A program made the position numbers and the translations under genes. Under the pieces are notes generated by a model. It was not told where the DNA came from. It worked only from the letters and a program-made list of their open reading frames with translations, and did not search any database. A DNA stretch of 64,000 bases from Nakamurella deserti (GTDB lineage Bacteria; Actinomycetota; Actinomycetes; Mycobacteriales; Nakamurellaceae), in NCBI RefSeq assembly GCF_003260015.1, contig NZ_QCXS01000004.1:368383-432382 (forward strand), written 5' to 3'. Shown in pieces: positions 51,522 through 61,787 of this stretch (position 1 is its first letter; each line of letters opens with the position of its first letter).

Positions 51522-51656
51522 AGTGCCCCCGGTCCACGGGACGCGCTCCGCGGACCGCGGGCGGACGTCACCGTTCTCGGCACCTCCGGGAAGTCCATCT
51601 GGCCCTCCTCCGTGTGATCGTGCAGACTGTATGCCAGCACCGCGTTCCATCTATAC

Positions 51657-51669
51657 GATACTCAGTACC
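51657..51669. promoter_or_regulatory. TetR-type operator upstream of mutAB
   Basis: GATACTCAGTACC is the reverse complement of GGTACTGAGTATC. It matches the 13-bp core of the palindrome at 49730-49742 at 12 of 13 positions. It overlaps a TATACGAT stretch that may be the mutA -10 and lies about 98 bp before the mutA start. Confidence 0.7.
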
Positions 51670-51766
51670 ATCGAGCCGCGCCGGGCGGAACCGGTCGACC
51701 GCCGTCGACGTCCGCCACTGTGGCCCACGCCCGAGATCGTCGCCGACCAGAGGTGGGAATCCGACC

Positions 51767-53590
51767 ATGACGCCGACACCGGAGTCGACAGGACAGGCCG
51801 TGGCCGATCGTGGTCCGGCCCGGGAGTGGGCGTCGGCTGCCGCCGCGGTGGCGCGCAGAGCCCGCTTGCTCGGCGACGACGCCCCGGATGAGGACGCCTG
51901 GGCGGCGCTGGCGAGGCGCACGCTGGACGGGGTGCCGGTGCCGCCGTTGGGTACGGCGGACCGGGCTCCGCGGCCACTGCCGGGCGCGCGGGAGGGTCGG
52001 CGGGACACCGCGGGCTGGGACGTCCGCTCGGTCCTGGTGGGCGGGGACGCCACCCGGGTCGCCGAGGATGCGGTGGCCGAGCTGGAGACCGGGGCGACGT
52101 CGTTGGTGTTGACCGTCGGTGGCCCGGGGGTGGCGGTCGCCGACGTCGGGGTGGCGCTGTCGGAGGTGTACCTGGAGATGGCGCCCGTGGTGCTGGACGT
52201 CCGCGACGGCGTGGACGAGCTGGAGGCCGCCCGCGCTCTCGTCGCGACACTGCGGAAGCAGGGGGTCGCGCCGGCCATCGGGACGAATTTCGGTGCGGAT
52301 CCGGTCGGTCGTGCGGTGCGGCGGCGGGCGGTGCCGGATACCGGCGCTGTCACCGGGCAGGTCGGTGCGCTGATGGCGTTGGCCGTGGAGAACGGGACGC
52401 TGGCCCTGGTGGTGGACGCGACGGTGGCGCACGACGCGGGGGCGGCGGAGGTCGGTGAGTTGGGTTACTCGATGGCCGTCGGGGTGGCGTATCTGCGGGC
52501 GGCTGCGGCTGCCGGGATCGGCCCGGGGGCGGCGGCGGCGTTGTTGGAGTTCCGGTACGCCGCGACGGCGGATCAGTTCCTGACGTTGGCGAAGTTCCGT
52601 GCGGCGCGGGTGGTGTGGCGGCGGGTGCTGGAGCTGTGCGGGGTGGGACCGGACGTGGCCCGGCAGCGGCAGCACGGGGTGTCGTCGCGGCCGATGTTGA
52701 CCCGGTACGACCCGTGGGTGAATCTGCTGCGCGGCACGGTGGGGGCGTTCGCGGCGGGTGCGGGTGGCGCGGACGCGGTGACGGTGTTGCCGTTCGACAC
52801 GGCGTTGGGGGCGCCGCTGGGTCTGGGCCGGCGGCTGGCGCGGAACACGTCGGCGTTGCTGATCAGCGAGTCCCACACCGCCCGGGTGAACGACCCGGCG
52901 GGTGGTGCGTACGCGGTGGAGATGCTGACCGCGGATCTGGCGGCCCGGGGGTGGGCGGAGTTCGGGCGGATCGAGGCTGCGGGTGGTGTGTTGGCCGCGC
53001 TGGCCGACGGGTCGCTGTACGCGGGCTTCGACGCGGCCGGTGCGCAGCGTCGCCGCCGGATCGCGGACCGGCGGCTGCCGGTCACCGGGGTCACCGAGTT
53101 CCCCGACGCCGGCGAGGAGTTGCTGCCCCGGCCGGCGGGGACGGGCGACGATCAAACGCCGCCGGGATGGGCGGCGGAGTTCGAGGAGCTGCGGGACCGG
53201 GCCGGCGGCGGGCGGGTGTTCCTGGCGGTGTTGGGACCGCTCGCCGAGCACAACGCCCGCGCCCAGTTCGCGGTCAACGCGTTGGCGGTGGGTGGGATCG
53301 CGGTGGACCGCAGCGGCCCGGACCTCGACACCGCCGAACTGGTGGATGCTTTCGCGCGGTCGGGCCGGTCGGTGGTGTGTCTGGCCGGCACCGACACCGC
53401 CTACCGGGAGCGTGGTGCGGAGGTGGTGTCGGCGCTGCGGGCGGCCGGCGCCGGCCGGATCGTGCTGGCCGGCCGCCCGCCCGCCGAGCTCGGCGATCTC
53501 GTCGACGACCACCTGGCTGTCGGCGGGGACCTGTTGGCCCTGCTGCGCCGTACCCACGACCACTTGACCCGGGAAGAGGTTCAGCGATGA
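51767..53590 (+). CDS. mutA: Methylmalonyl-CoA mutase small subunit
   Basis: This 607-aa protein is related to the large subunit but lacks the DxHxxG cobalamin-binding motif. It keeps a degenerate TIM-barrel ([52 protein letters not shown]) and a degenerate C-terminal flavodoxin-like domain. It forms a heterodimer with MutB. The ATG at 51767 has AGGTGGG upstream. Its stop overlaps the mutB start (ATGA). Codon use has more G-ending runs (GCGG) than the mutB half, but it is otherwise normal for the region. Confidence 0.94.
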   Translation: MTPTPESTGQAVADRGPAREWASAAAAVARRARLLGDDAPDEDAWAALARRTLDGVPVPPLGTADRAPRPLPGAREGRRDTAGWDVRSVLVGGDATRVAEDAVAELETGATSLVLTVGGPGVAVADVGVALSEVYLEMAPVVLDVRDGVDELEAARALVATLRKQGVAPAIGTNFGADPVGRAVRRRAVPDTGAVTGQVGALMALAVENGTLALVVDATVAHDAGAAEVGELGYSMAVGVAYLRAAAAAGIGPGAAAALLEFRYAATADQFLTLAKFRAARVVWRRVLELCGVGPDVARQRQHGVSSRPMLTRYDPWVNLLRGTVGAFAAGAGGADAVTVLPFDTALGAPLGLGRRLARNTSALLISESHTARVNDPAGGAYAVEMLTADLAARGWAEFGRIEAAGGVLAALADGSLYAGFDAAGAQRRRRIADRRLPVTGVTEFPDAGEELLPRPAGTGDDQTPPGWAAEFEELRDRAGGGRVFLAVLGPLAEHNARAQFAVNALAVGGIAVDRSGPDLDTAELVDAFARSGRSVVCLAGTDTAYRERGAEVVSALRAAGAGRIVLAGRPPAELGDLVDDHLAVGGDLLALLRRTHDHLTREEVQR

Positions 53591-55770
53591 CGTCGACCGC
53601 CGGTATCCCGGACAGCTTCGCCGACCTGCCGCTGGGCGACGGTCCCGGTGAGAGCGCTGCAGCCACACCGGTTCCCGACGCTTCCCCGTGGACCGCGCCG
53701 GAGGGCATCGAGGTGAAACCGGTGTACACCGCGACCGACGTCGAGGGTCTGGAGTGGCCGTCGGGGTTTCCGGGGGTGGCGCCGTATCTGCGGGGGCCGT
53801 ATCCGACGATGTACACCACGCAGCCGTGGACGATCCGGCAGTACGCCGGGTTCTCGACCGCTTCGGAATCCAACGCGTTCTACCGCCGTAATCTCGCCGC
53901 CGGCCAGAAGGGGCTGTCGGTGGCGTTCGACCTGCCGACGCACCGCGGCTACGACTCCGACCACCCCCGCGTCACCGGCGACGTCGGGATGGCCGGGGTC
54001 GCGATCGACTCGATCCTGGACATGCGGGAGCTGTTCGACTCGATCCGGCTGGACGAGATCAGCGTCTCGATGACGATGAACGGCGCGGTCCTGCCGGTGC
54101 TGGCGCTGTACATCGTGGCGGCCGAGGAGCAGGGGGTGCCGCCGGAGAAACTCGCCGGGACCATCCAGAACGACATCCTCAAGGAGTTCATGGTCCGCAA
54201 CACCTACATCTACCCGCCGGAGCCGTCGATCCGGATCATCTCCGACATCTTCGCCTTCACCGCGGCGAGGATGCCGAAGTTCAACTCGATCTCGATCTCG
54301 GGCTACCACATGCAGGAAGCCGGGGCCACGGCCGACCTGGAGCTCGCCTACACCCTGGCCGACGGGGTCGAGTACATCCGGGCCGGCGTCGCCGCCGGGC
54401 TGCCGGTGGACGCGTTCGCGCCGCGGTTGAGTTTCTTCTGGGCGATCGGGATGAACTTCTTCATGGAGATCGCCAAAATGCGCGCCGCCCGCGCCCTGTG
54501 GCACCGCCTGACCGGCCAGTTCGACCCGCGCAACCCCAAATCGCGGATCCTGCGGGCGCACTGCCAGACGTCGGGATGGTCGCTGACCGCGCAGGACCCG
54601 TTCAACAACGTCGCCCGCACCTGCATCGAGGCGATGGCCGCCACCCAGGGCCACACCCAGTCGCTGCACACCAACGCCCTCGACGAGGCCCTCGCGCTGC
54701 CGACGGACTTCTCCGCCCGGATCGCCCGCAACACCCAGCTGTTCCTGCAGCAGGAGAGCGGCACCACCGCGATCATCGACCCGTGGGGCGGCTCCTACTA
54801 CGTGGAACGGCTCACCGCCGACCTCGCCGACCGCGCCTGGCACCACCTGGAGGAGATCGAAAGCCTCGGCGGCATGACCAGGGCCATCCAGGCCGGCATC
54901 CCGAAACTGCGCATCGAGGAAGCCGCCGCCCGCACCCAGGCCCGCATCGACTCCGGCAACCAACCCGTCATCGGCATCAACACCTTCCCGCTGGCCGACC
55001 CCGAACCGCTGCAGGTCCTCAAGATCGACAACCGCTCCGTCCGCGCCGCCCAGGTCGCCAAACTCCGACGGCTGCGCGCCGAACGCGACAACGATGCCGT
55101 GACCGCCGCTCTCGACGCGTTGACCGGTGCCGCCTCGGCGGCCGGCGGGGCGCCGGACCTGTCGGACAACCTCCTCGCCCTGGCCGTGGACGCCGCCCGG
55201 GCGCACGCCACCGTCGGGGAGATCTCCGACGCCCTGGAACGCGTCTACACCCGGCACACCGCGGTCATCCAGACCATCTCCGGGGTCTACCGCGCCGAAG
55301 CCCAGGCCTCCGGCGGCGAGAAAGCCGTCGAACGCACCCTCGCGGCCACCGACGCGTTCGCCGAGGCCGCCGGCCGGCGGCCCCGCATCCTCATCGCCAA
55401 GATGGGCCAGGACGGGCACGACCGCGGGCAGAAAGTGCTGATCTCGGCGTTCGCCGACCTCGGCTTCGACGTCGACGCCGGGCCGCTGTTCGCCACCCCC
55501 GAGGAAGTCGCCCTGCAGGCCATCGACAACGACGTCCACGTCGTCGGCGTCAACTCCCTCGCCGCCGGCCACCTCACGCTCGTCCCCGCCCTCAAGACCG
55601 CCCTCGCCGCCCAGGGCCGCCCCGACATCGGCATCGTCGTCGGCGGAGTCATCCCACCCGCCGACATCCCGGAGTTGATCGAGGGCGGAGCACTCGCGGT
55701 CTTCGGCCCCGGCACCGTCATCGCCGACGCCGCGCTCGAAGTCCTCCACCACCTCACCCCCGACCACTGA
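53587..55770 (+). CDS. mutB: Methylmalonyl-CoA mutase large subunit
   Basis: This 727-aa catalytic subunit converts (R)-methylmalonyl-CoA to succinyl-CoA with adenosylcobalamin. The TIM-barrel holds [18 protein letters not shown] (about residues 75-92), [15 protein letters not shown] (about 117-131), [13 protein letters not shown] and [18 protein letters not shown] (about 320-337). The C-terminal B12 domain has [14 protein letters not shown] (about 605-618; the His is the lower axial cobalt ligand) and [12 protein letters not shown] lies 7 nt before the ATG, inside mutA, and the genes overlap by 4 bp. It completes the propionyl-CoA to succinyl-CoA route in this cluster. Confidence 0.96.
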   Translation: MTSTAGIPDSFADLPLGDGPGESAAATPVPDASPWTAPEGIEVKPVYTATDVEGLEWPSGFPGVAPYLRGPYPTMYTTQPWTIRQYAGFSTASESNAFYRRNLAAGQKGLSVAFDLPTHRGYDSDHPRVTGDVGMAGVAIDSILDMRELFDSIRLDEISVSMTMNGAVLPVLALYIVAAEEQGVPPEKLAGTIQNDILKEFMVRNTYIYPPEPSIRIISDIFAFTAARMPKFNSISISGYHMQEAGATADLELAYTLADGVEYIRAGVAAGLPVDAFAPRLSFFWAIGMNFFMEIAKMRAARALWHRLTGQFDPRNPKSRILRAHCQTSGWSLTAQDPFNNVARTCIEAMAATQGHTQSLHTNALDEALALPTDFSARIARNTQLFLQQESGTTAIIDPWGGSYYVERLTADLADRAWHHLEEIESLGGMTRAIQAGIPKLRIEEAAARTQARIDSGNQPVIGINTFPLADPEPLQVLKIDNRSVRAAQVAKLRRLRAERDNDAVTAALDALTGAASAAGGAPDLSDNLLALAVDAARAHATVGEISDALERVYTRHTAVIQTISGVYRAEAQASGGEKAVERTLAATDAFAEAAGRRPRILIAKMGQDGHDRGQKVLISAFADLGFDVDAGPLFATPEEVALQAIDNDVHVVGVNSLAAGHLTLVPALKTALAAQGRPDIGIVVGGVIPPADIPELIEGGALAVFGPGTVIADAALEVLHHLTPDH

Positions 55771-55898
55771 CCACCGACCACCGACCGCGTACGGACGCCC
55801 GCCGTCGTGGGACCTCGTCGGCCATCCGTCCACCGAGCGCGCCGGCCGGGCGCGAGCGATGATCGAGTCCCGGGGGCGACACACGCCAGGAGGTCGCG

Positions 55899-56369
55899 GT
55901 GGTGCAGTTCGAGGGTGTCAACCACGTCGCGCTGACCGTGACGGATCTCGATGTCAGTGAGCGGTTCTACTGCGACGTGCTCGGCCTGACGATGGTGCTG
56001 GATCTCGGACACGGCCGCCTGTGTCTGGACCGACGCAGCGGATTCTCGGTGGCGCTGCTGCATCCACCGGACAGCTCCACCGACACCTTCAGCCCGCTAC
56101 GGACCGGGTTGGACCATCTCGGCCTGACGGCGGGATCGCGCGCCGACCTGGAGGAGTGGGAGCGCCGGCTGCAGGACGCCGGGGTCCCGTACTCGCCCAT
56201 CCAGGACATGCCCCTCGGCTCCCACCTCAACTTCACCGACCCGGACGGGATCGCCCTGGAGTTCCAGGCGCCCAACGACCTGTACGCCGCGATCCTCGTC
56301 GAGCTGTCGGCGACCCGGATCTCCGACGAGGAGATCCGCCGCCGCGCGGCCGAGCTGCTGGGCGGCTGA
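55899..56369 (+). CDS. VOC family protein (glyoxalase/dioxygenase fold)
   Basis: This 156-aa protein has two beta-alpha-beta-beta-beta modules. The first begins [21 protein letters not shown] (by position about 4-24, with His ligand) and runs to [10 protein letters not shown]. The second has [19 protein letters not shown] and ends [18 protein letters not shown] with the Glu ligand. Such proteins include glyoxalase I, epimerases, fosfomycin-resistance enzymes and extradiol dioxygenases; the function cannot be chosen. AGGAGG (55888-55893) is 5 nt before the GTG at 55899; a second GTG follows at once. It lies 128 bp after mutB on the same strand. Confidence 0.88.
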   Translation: MVQFEGVNHVALTVTDLDVSERFYCDVLGLTMVLDLGHGRLCLDRRSGFSVALLHPPDSSTDTFSPLRTGLDHLGLTAGSRADLEEWERRLQDAGVPYSPIQDMPLGSHLNFTDPDGIALEFQAPNDLYAAILVELSATRISDEEIRRRAAELLGG

Positions 56370-56493
56370 GGCACCGTCCGGCCCGGCGTCGTCGTCCCGG
56401 CACCCCGGAGGCACGCGGTGGCGACCCCGTCGGCTGGCCGTGCCGCGTCGTCCGGCGCATCATCGACTCCGACCGAACTCCTGTGGAGGGACC

Positions 56494-56865
56494 ATGTTCC
56501 GCGACGCCCCGGCCTTCAGCGGCTTCTCGGTGGACGACACCGACACCGCCCGCACCTTCTACACCGAGGTCCTCGGCCTCGACGTGGCCGAGGAGCACGG
56601 CATGCTGACGCTGCACCTCGGCGGCGGCGGGACGGTGTTGGTCTACCCCAAGGGGGAGGCGCACCGGCCGGCCACCTTCACCGTGCTGAACTTCCCGGTC
56701 GCCGACGTCGAGGCCGCGGTCGACGCGCTGACCGCCAGGGGCGTGGAGATCCTGCGCTACCCCGGCATGGAACACGACGAGCGCGGCATCATGCGCGGCG
56801 GCGGGCCGCTGATCGCGTGGTTCAGCGACCCCGCCGGCAACGTGCTGTCGGTGCTGGAGTCCTGA
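56494..56865 (+). CDS. Small VOC family protein
   Basis: This 123-aa protein starts [20 protein letters not shown], a VOC module with [21 protein letters not shown]. The second half has [20 protein letters not shown] and the ending [19 protein letters not shown]. The first metal-ligand His of active VOC enzymes is not present at the expected place, so it may be a non-catalytic or binding member. The ATG at 56494 has GGAGG about 5 nt upstream. Its stop codon lies in the hairpin shared with the convergent SDR gene. Confidence 0.88.
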   Translation: MFRDAPAFSGFSVDDTDTARTFYTEVLGLDVAEEHGMLTLHLGGGGTVLVYPKGEAHRPATFTVLNFPVADVEAAVDALTARGVEILRYPGMEHDERGIMRGGGPLIAWFSDPAGNVLSVLES

Positions 56866-56875
56866 CGCTCAGGAC
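56859..56875. terminator. Hairpin containing both stop codons of convergent genes
   Basis: GTCCTGA and TCAGGAC form a perfect 7-bp stem around CGC. The TGA of the VOC gene (56863-56865) is in one arm and the stop of the SDR gene (56869-56871) in the other. It may act as a very compact bidirectional terminator or mRNA 3' end. Confidence 0.5.
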
Positions 56876-57669
56876 GCGGTGCGCCAGTCGTCGGTGGTGA
56901 TGTCGGAGCCGCCCTGCGGCCCCATCTGCAGCATCCCACCGTCGACGACGTAGGAGGCGCCGGTGACGTAGCTCGCCGCCGGCGACGCGAGGAAGGCGAT
57001 GACCGCGGCCACCTCCTCCGGCGCACCCGGCCGTCCGAGCGGCACCCCCGGGCGCTTGTCGCCGCTCGGGTCCTCCTCCTCGTTGCCGGTGAGCGGGGTG
57101 GCGATCTCGCCCGGCGCGACCGTGTTGGCGGTGATGCCGTACCGACCGAGCTCCAGCGCCACGGTCTTCATCAGTCCGCCGGTGGCGTGCTTGGCCGCGT
57201 CGTAGGCCGCCGACCCGACCCGTGGCGCATGCTCGTGAACGCTGCTGACCACGATCAGCCGACCGCCGTTCCCGGCCTCGACCATCCGCGACGCGGCCCG
57301 TTGCACGCAGACGAAGACGGCGTCGAGGTTCAGCGCCATGTCCTGGCGCCAGGTGTCGTAGCCGTACTCCAGGAACGGCCCGTTGATGCCGCCGCCGGCG
57401 TTGTTGACGAACACGTCCAACCCGCCGAGCTGGTGGACGAGGTCGTCGATCACGTCGGCGCAGCCGGGCAGGTCGGTGGCGTCGAAGTGCGCGACGACGG
57501 CCTTGCGGCCCAGCGCCCGGACCTGGCGGGCGGTGTCCTCGGCGCCTTCGTCGTCGGAGTGCCAGGTGATCCCGACGTCCATCCCGGCCTTCGCCAGGGC
57601 GATGGCCGTGGCCTTTCCGATCCCCGAATCCGATGCGGTCACGATTGCGAACTGCGGTGTGAATGCCAT
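56869..57669 (-). CDS. SDR family oxidoreductase
   Basis: This 266-aa classical SDR has FAIVTASDSGIGKATAIALAK (by position about 7-27, cofactor loop), VFVNNAGGGINGPFLEYGYD, and the catalytic Ser in LIVVSSVHEHAP. Tyr-x3-Lys lies in AAYDAAKHATGGL (about 152-164), and the C-terminal SYVTGASYVVDGGMLQMGPQ block is present. It resembles glucose or 3-oxoacyl reductase-like enzymes, but the substrate is unknown. The start is the ATG at 57667-57669. It is convergent with the small VOC gene with only 3 nt between stop codons. Confidence 0.94.
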   Translation of the reverse strand: MAFTPQFAIVTASDSGIGKATAIALAKAGMDVGITWHSDDEGAEDTARQVRALGRKAVVAHFDATDLPGCADVIDDLVHQLGGLDVFVNNAGGGINGPFLEYGYDTWRQDMALNLDAVFVCVQRAASRMVEAGNGGRLIVVSSVHEHAPRVGSAAYDAAKHATGGLMKTVALELGRYGITANTVAPGEIATPLTGNEEEDPSGDKRPGVPLGRPGAPEEVAAVIAFLASPAASYVTGASYVVDGGMLQMGPQGGSDITTDDWRTAS

Positions 57670-57708
57670 GGTGCCGTTGTACCCACCGACCCCGGGGCGG
57701 TATGCGGG

Positions 57709-58629
57709 TCAGCCGAGGAGCGCGGCGACCACGGTCAGCGCCACCGGCGCCAGCAGGGTGGTCAGCAGGATGACCTCCCGTGCCTGGTCGACCCCGACGC
57801 GGTACCGCGAGGCGTGCGTGAAGATGTTCTGCGCCGCCGGCAGCGCCGCGATGACCACCACCGCGAGCAGGGTCGGCCCCTCCAGCCCGAACACCAGGGC
57901 CGCCAGCACCCACGCGAGCACCGGCTGCAGGACCGTCTTCAGGGCGACCGCCAGCCACACCATCGCACTGTCCTCGCCGCGCCCCGGCGTGCTCGCCCCG
58001 CGCAGCGAGATGCCGTACGCCAGCAGCATCGCCGGCACCGCCATCCCGGCGATCAGGTCCACCGCGTCGCCGAGTGGGTGCCAGAGCGTCAGGCCGGTCA
58101 CCGACACGACGATCCCGGCCAACGCCGCCACCACGACCGGGTTGCGCAGCGGTGTCGCGACCCGCCGCCACGCCGGCACTCCCCCGGCCCCCTGCGCCAG
58201 GTCGATGACGGTCAGCGCCACCGGCGTGTACAGCACCATCTGGAACAGGATGACCGGGACCATCAGCGACGCGTCACCGAGGACGTAGGAGGCGATGGGG
58301 ATCCCGAGATTGCCGGCGTTGACGTAGCTGGCCGACAGCGCACCGATCGTCGTCCGGCCCACCCCCCACCGGCGCAGCGCCCCCACCACGACGAACACGC
58401 CCGCACAGACCAGGGTGGCGAGCACCGTCACCAGCAGCGGCTGCGACAGCAGGACGGCGAGGTCCGACGCGGACGTCAACGCGAACAGCAGCGCCGGGGT
58501 GGCCACGTTGAAGGTCAGCAGTGACAGCACCTCGCGGCCGCTGGCACCGAGCACCGTCCAGCGGCCGAGCAGGTATCCGACGCCCACGACGACGGCGATG
58601 ACCGCGAAGCCGCTGATCACGCCGCCCAC
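57709..58629 (-). CDS. AEC family transporter
   Basis: This 306-aa membrane protein has about 10 hydrophobic helices in two halves of five. Signature regions are LTFNVATPALLFALTS (about residues 38-53), LSASYVNAGNLGIPIASYVLGD (by position about 98-119) and the C-terminal AALPAAQNIFTHASRYRVG, as in auxin efflux carrier/malonate transporter-like proteins. It should export or import a small organic anion; the substrate is unknown. The start is a GTG (58627-58629), with a second GTG 9 nt later. It is divergent from the LuxR/LAL regulator (131 bp). Confidence 0.9.
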   Translation of the reverse strand: MGGVISGFAVIAVVVGVGYLLGRWTVLGASGREVLSLLTFNVATPALLFALTSASDLAVLLSQPLLVTVLATLVCAGVFVVVGALRRWGVGRTTIGALSASYVNAGNLGIPIASYVLGDASLMVPVILFQMVLYTPVALTVIDLAQGAGGVPAWRRVATPLRNPVVVAALAGIVVSVTGLTLWHPLGDAVDLIAGMAVPAMLLAYGISLRGASTPGRGEDSAMVWLAVALKTVLQPVLAWVLAALVFGLEGPTLLAVVVIAALPAAQNIFTHASRYRVGVDQAREVILLTTLLAPVALTVVAALLG

Positions 58630-58748
58630 CGCACCCCCAGCCCTCGGGGGTCCATTCTCGCCGGACCCGCCGTGCGGCCGGTGTTTCGTGACCGGCGTCT
58701 CCAGGGCCCGGCCGGAGTCCGGACCGCGCAGGGCCGTCGCGGCCCTCC

Positions 58749-58754
58749 TAGGCT
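58749..58754 (+). promoter_or_regulatory. -10 element of a probable leaderless LAL regulator gene
   Basis: TAGGCT ends 6 nt before the GTG start at 58761, and no Shine-Dalgarno sequence lies between. The spacing is identical to that before the genes at 5002 and 41582. Confidence 0.45.
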
Positions 58755-58760
58755 GGGCGG

Positions 58761-61550
58761 GTGGCGACTGTGTTGTTCTCCCGCGGCGACGAGACGGCCG
58801 TGCTGGACCGGGTCCTCACCGACGCCGCCCGCGGCGAGGGTCGCGTGGTCGTCCTCGAGGGACCGGCGGGCATCGGCAAGACCGCCCTGCTGGAGTACCT
58901 GCGGGACGAGGCGGCCGACCGGGGTCTGCGGGCGCTGACCGCCCGCGCGTCCGAACTCGACCGGGCCTTCGCCTACGGCGTCGTGCACCAGCTCTTCGAG
59001 CCTGCCCTGGCCGCTGTCGGCCCCGACGACCGGCACCGCCTGTTCACCGGGGCCGCCGGCCGGGCCGCGGCGCTGTTCAGCGGCAGCGACACCACCGAGG
59101 AACAGGGTTACGCCGTGCAGCTGGGCCTGTACTGGCTGACGGTGAACCTGACGGAGCACCGGCCGGTGCTGTTGCTGGTGGACGACCTCCAGTGGGCCGA
59201 CCTGCCGACGCTGCGGTTCCTGGAGTACCTCGGCCGGCGGCTCGACGGCCTGCCGCTGGCCCTCGTGGCCACGGTCCGCTCGGCCGAACCCGACACCCCC
59301 GTCGACCTGCTCGCCGAGATCACCCACGGACCGTCGGCGACGGTGCTGCGGCCGGCACCGCTGGACACGGCCGCGGTGGCCGACGTGCTCGCGCGGGCGC
59401 TGGGCGCGCCGCCCGAGCCGGGTTTCACCGCCGCCGCCCGACAGGCGACCGGCGGCAACCCGCTGCTGGTCACGCTGCTGGCGCGCGAGGCGTCGGCGCT
59501 GCACCTCACCGGTACCGACGCCGAGGGCGGTCGGCTCACCGCGCTCGGCGCCCCCGGGGTCGCGCCGACGGTGCTGCGGCGGTTGCGGCCGCTCGGCCCG
59601 GACGCCACCACCGTCGCCCGCGCCGCCGCCGTGGCCGGCGAACGCGGGACCCTCGACGACCTCGTCGCGCTGACCGGCCGCGACCGTGGGTCCGTGGTCC
59701 GCACGCTGGAGACGCTCGCGGCCGCCGCGGTGCTGCAACCCGGTTCGTGGACCTTCGTGCATCCGCTGGTCAAGGCGGCGGTGATCGGTTCCTGCCCGCC
59801 CGAGCTGCTGTCGGCGATGCACCGGGCGGCGGTCGACCGGCTGCGCGGGCGGGGCGCCCGCCCGGCCGAGATCGCCCTGCACTGGCTCGCCGTCGCGCCG
59901 GCCGGTGATCCGCAGGCCGTCGAGGATCTCGTCCGGTCCGCCGCCGCGGCCGCCGCCGAGGACGCCCACGAGGCCGCGATCGCGCACCTGCACCGCGCGC
60001 TGGCCGAACCGCCGTCCGCCGGGCGGCTTCCGGGCGTGCTGCTGGCCCTGGGCGAGCTCGAGGTCCGGTTGCAACTGCCGGCCGGCCCGGACCGGCTCCG
60101 GCGCGCGGTGACGCTGCTGCCGCCGGGCAACGACGCCGCCCGGGCCCGGGCCGCGCTGGGCAACCACCTGGTGCACACCGACCCGGTTGCGGCACTGGAC
60201 GAGGTCCGCCGCGGCCTGGAGGAGGCGACCGACCCGGCACTGAAGCTGCGCCTCGAGGCCTTCACGCTGGAGGCGTTGATCCTGCCGGAGGCGTTCCCGG
60301 AGGCGCGGGCGGCGGCCTTCGCGGCGGCGCGGGCCGACCCCTCCCCGTCCTCGATCATGCTGGCGCACCTCGCGGTGAAGGAGGCCTGCTCCGGACGACC
60401 CGCGCCACGGGTGCAGGCGATGGCCGAACGCGCGCTGGCCGACGGATCCCTGATGGCGGCCGTCGGGCCGGCCAGCACAACCTGGAACCTGCTGACCCAC
60501 GCCATGCGGTTCACCGAGTCGGCGCAGCGCTGCCGCGAGGTGCTCGAGCAGGGTGAGGAGCTGGTCGCCGAACACGGGTTGCGGGAGGCCCGGTTCTTCG
60601 TCGACCAGTCGTGGGGGTACTGGCACCGCGACTTCGGGTCGGTGGCCACCGGCGCCGCCCGGTCGCTGCTGTGCCTGGAGAACCTGCGGGAGCTCGGCTT
60701 CGACCTGACGGTGCCCGTCGCGGCCGCGGTCGCCGTCGAGAACCTCGTGCACCGCGACCGTCTCGAGGAGGCGGCGGCGGTGATGGACCTGCCGTTGGGG
60801 CCGGCCGAGCACACCTTCATGGAACCGTTCGCGCTGACCGCCCGCGGCTACCTGCGGCTGTTGCAGGGTCGCCTCGACGAAGCCGAGGCCGACCTCCGCC
60901 GGGTGGTGGCCTTCGACGCGCACCGCGGCTGGGTCATCCCGAACGCGACCCGCGGCCGGCTCCGACTGGCCGAGGTGCTGGTCGCGCGGGGCCGCCGCGA
61001 CGAGGCGCGGGAGCTGACCGAGCACGACATCGCCGTGGCGCGCGCGGCGCAGCTTCCCGGCTCGGTCGGGATGGCGTTGCGCGTCAAGGCCCTGACCTGC
61101 GCCACCGAGGAGGCGATCACCGTGCTCACCGAGGCCGTCGCCGTGCTCGAGGACACGCCGTACCGCCTCGAGACCGGCTGGGCCCAGCACGACCTCGGGG
61201 CGCGGCTGGTCCGCGCGGGCGACCGTGCCGCCGCCCGGGAACCGCTGCGCCGCGCGCTGGACGCCGCCGCCCGCACCGAGTCGCTGCGGTTGGGCCGCCA
61301 CGCCCGCCGCGAACTGGAGGCCGCCGGCGCCCGACCGCGCCGGGACCACGTCACCGGCACCCAGGCGCTGACCGCGGCGGAGCGCCGGGTCGCCGACCTC
61401 GCGGTCGAGGGTCTGACCAACCGGCAGATCGCCGAGTCGCTGTGGGTCACCCTGAAGACCGTCGAGATCCACCTGTCCCGCACCTACGCCAAACTCGGCG
61501 TCACCTCCCGCAGGGATCTGCCCGCCGCCATGGGCGCCGTCGTCGGCTGA
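58761..61550 (+). CDS. LuxR family regulator with AAA ATPase domain (LAL type)
   Basis: This 929-aa protein has an N-terminal AAA/NTPase domain with Walker A VLEGPAGIGKTALLEYL (about residues 31-47) and Walker B LLLVDDLQWADLP (about 136-148). A long helical, TPR-like central part (about 350-840) follows. The C-terminal LuxR helix-turn-helix is by position about 870-925 (LTAAERRVADLAVEGLTNRQ, then IAESLWVTLKTVEIHLSRTY). LAL proteins are large ATP-dependent activators, often of catabolic or antibiotic genes; the inducer and targets here are unknown. The divergent AEC transporter gene is a candidate target. The GTG follows a TAGGCT -10 by 6 nt. Confidence 0.93.
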   Translation: MATVLFSRGDETAVLDRVLTDAARGEGRVVVLEGPAGIGKTALLEYLRDEAADRGLRALTARASELDRAFAYGVVHQLFEPALAAVGPDDRHRLFTGAAGRAAALFSGSDTTEEQGYAVQLGLYWLTVNLTEHRPVLLLVDDLQWADLPTLRFLEYLGRRLDGLPLALVATVRSAEPDTPVDLLAEITHGPSATVLRPAPLDTAAVADVLARALGAPPEPGFTAAARQATGGNPLLVTLLAREASALHLTGTDAEGGRLTALGAPGVAPTVLRRLRPLGPDATTVARAAAVAGERGTLDDLVALTGRDRGSVVRTLETLAAAAVLQPGSWTFVHPLVKAAVIGSCPPELLSAMHRAAVDRLRGRGARPAEIALHWLAVAPAGDPQAVEDLVRSAAAAAAEDAHEAAIAHLHRALAEPPSAGRLPGVLLALGELEVRLQLPAGPDRLRRAVTLLPPGNDAARARAALGNHLVHTDPVAALDEVRRGLEEATDPALKLRLEAFTLEALILPEAFPEARAAAFAAARADPSPSSIMLAHLAVKEACSGRPAPRVQAMAERALADGSLMAAVGPASTTWNLLTHAMRFTESAQRCREVLEQGEELVAEHGLREARFFVDQSWGYWHRDFGSVATGAARSLLCLENLRELGFDLTVPVAAAVAVENLVHRDRLEEAAAVMDLPLGPAEHTFMEPFALTARGYLRLLQGRLDEAEADLRRVVAFDAHRGWVIPNATRGRLRLAEVLVARGRRDEARELTEHDIAVARAAQLPGSVGMALRVKALTCATEEAITVLTEAVAVLEDTPYRLETGWAQHDLGARLVRAGDRAAAREPLRRALDAAARTESLRLGRHARRELEAAGARPRRDHVTGTQALTAAERRVADLAVEGLTNRQIAESLWVTLKTVEIHLSRTYAKLGVTSRRDLPAAMGAVVG

Positions 61551-61552
61551 CG

Positions 61553-61571
61553 TCAGGCCTGCCTCACCTGA
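61553..61571. promoter_or_regulatory. DtxR/IdeR-like iron box 1
   Basis: TCAGGCCTGCCTCACCTGA matches the known IdeR/DtxR consensus TTAGGTTAGSCTAACCTAA at 13 of 19 positions and has TCAGG/CCTGA ends as an inverted repeat. It sits 3 bp after the LAL stop and 217 bp before the DUF1540 gene. Confidence 0.4.
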
Positions 61572-61609
61572 ATCGGGCGGCCGTCCCGCGCAGACGCCCC
61601 GCCGACCGT

Positions 61610-61628
61610 GCAGGTATGCCTTGCCTCA
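61610..61628. promoter_or_regulatory. DtxR/IdeR-like iron box 2
   Basis: GCAGGTATGCCTTGCCTCA matches the IdeR/DtxR consensus at 12 of 19 positions, keeping AGG, GCCT and CCT. It lies 57 bp after box 1 and 160 bp before the DUF1540 start. Confidence 0.35.
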
Positions 61629-61787
61629 GTAAGCCGAGCCTTCCCTGACACCACCCCTGAGCTGGGAAAACACCGGAGCGAAGGGCTGTTCTCGGCGCCG
61701 CGCGGGTACTACGGTCGGCAGTGGCGGGGGGTCGCGGACGACCCCGGCCCGCCACCCCGACACCGCCCCAGCCCCCGAGGAGACACC

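Noticed and set aside
51522..51766. Cobalamin riboswitch before mutAB
   Set aside because: The region is short, and I see no B12-box-like sequence or conserved junction; a TetR-type site explains control better.
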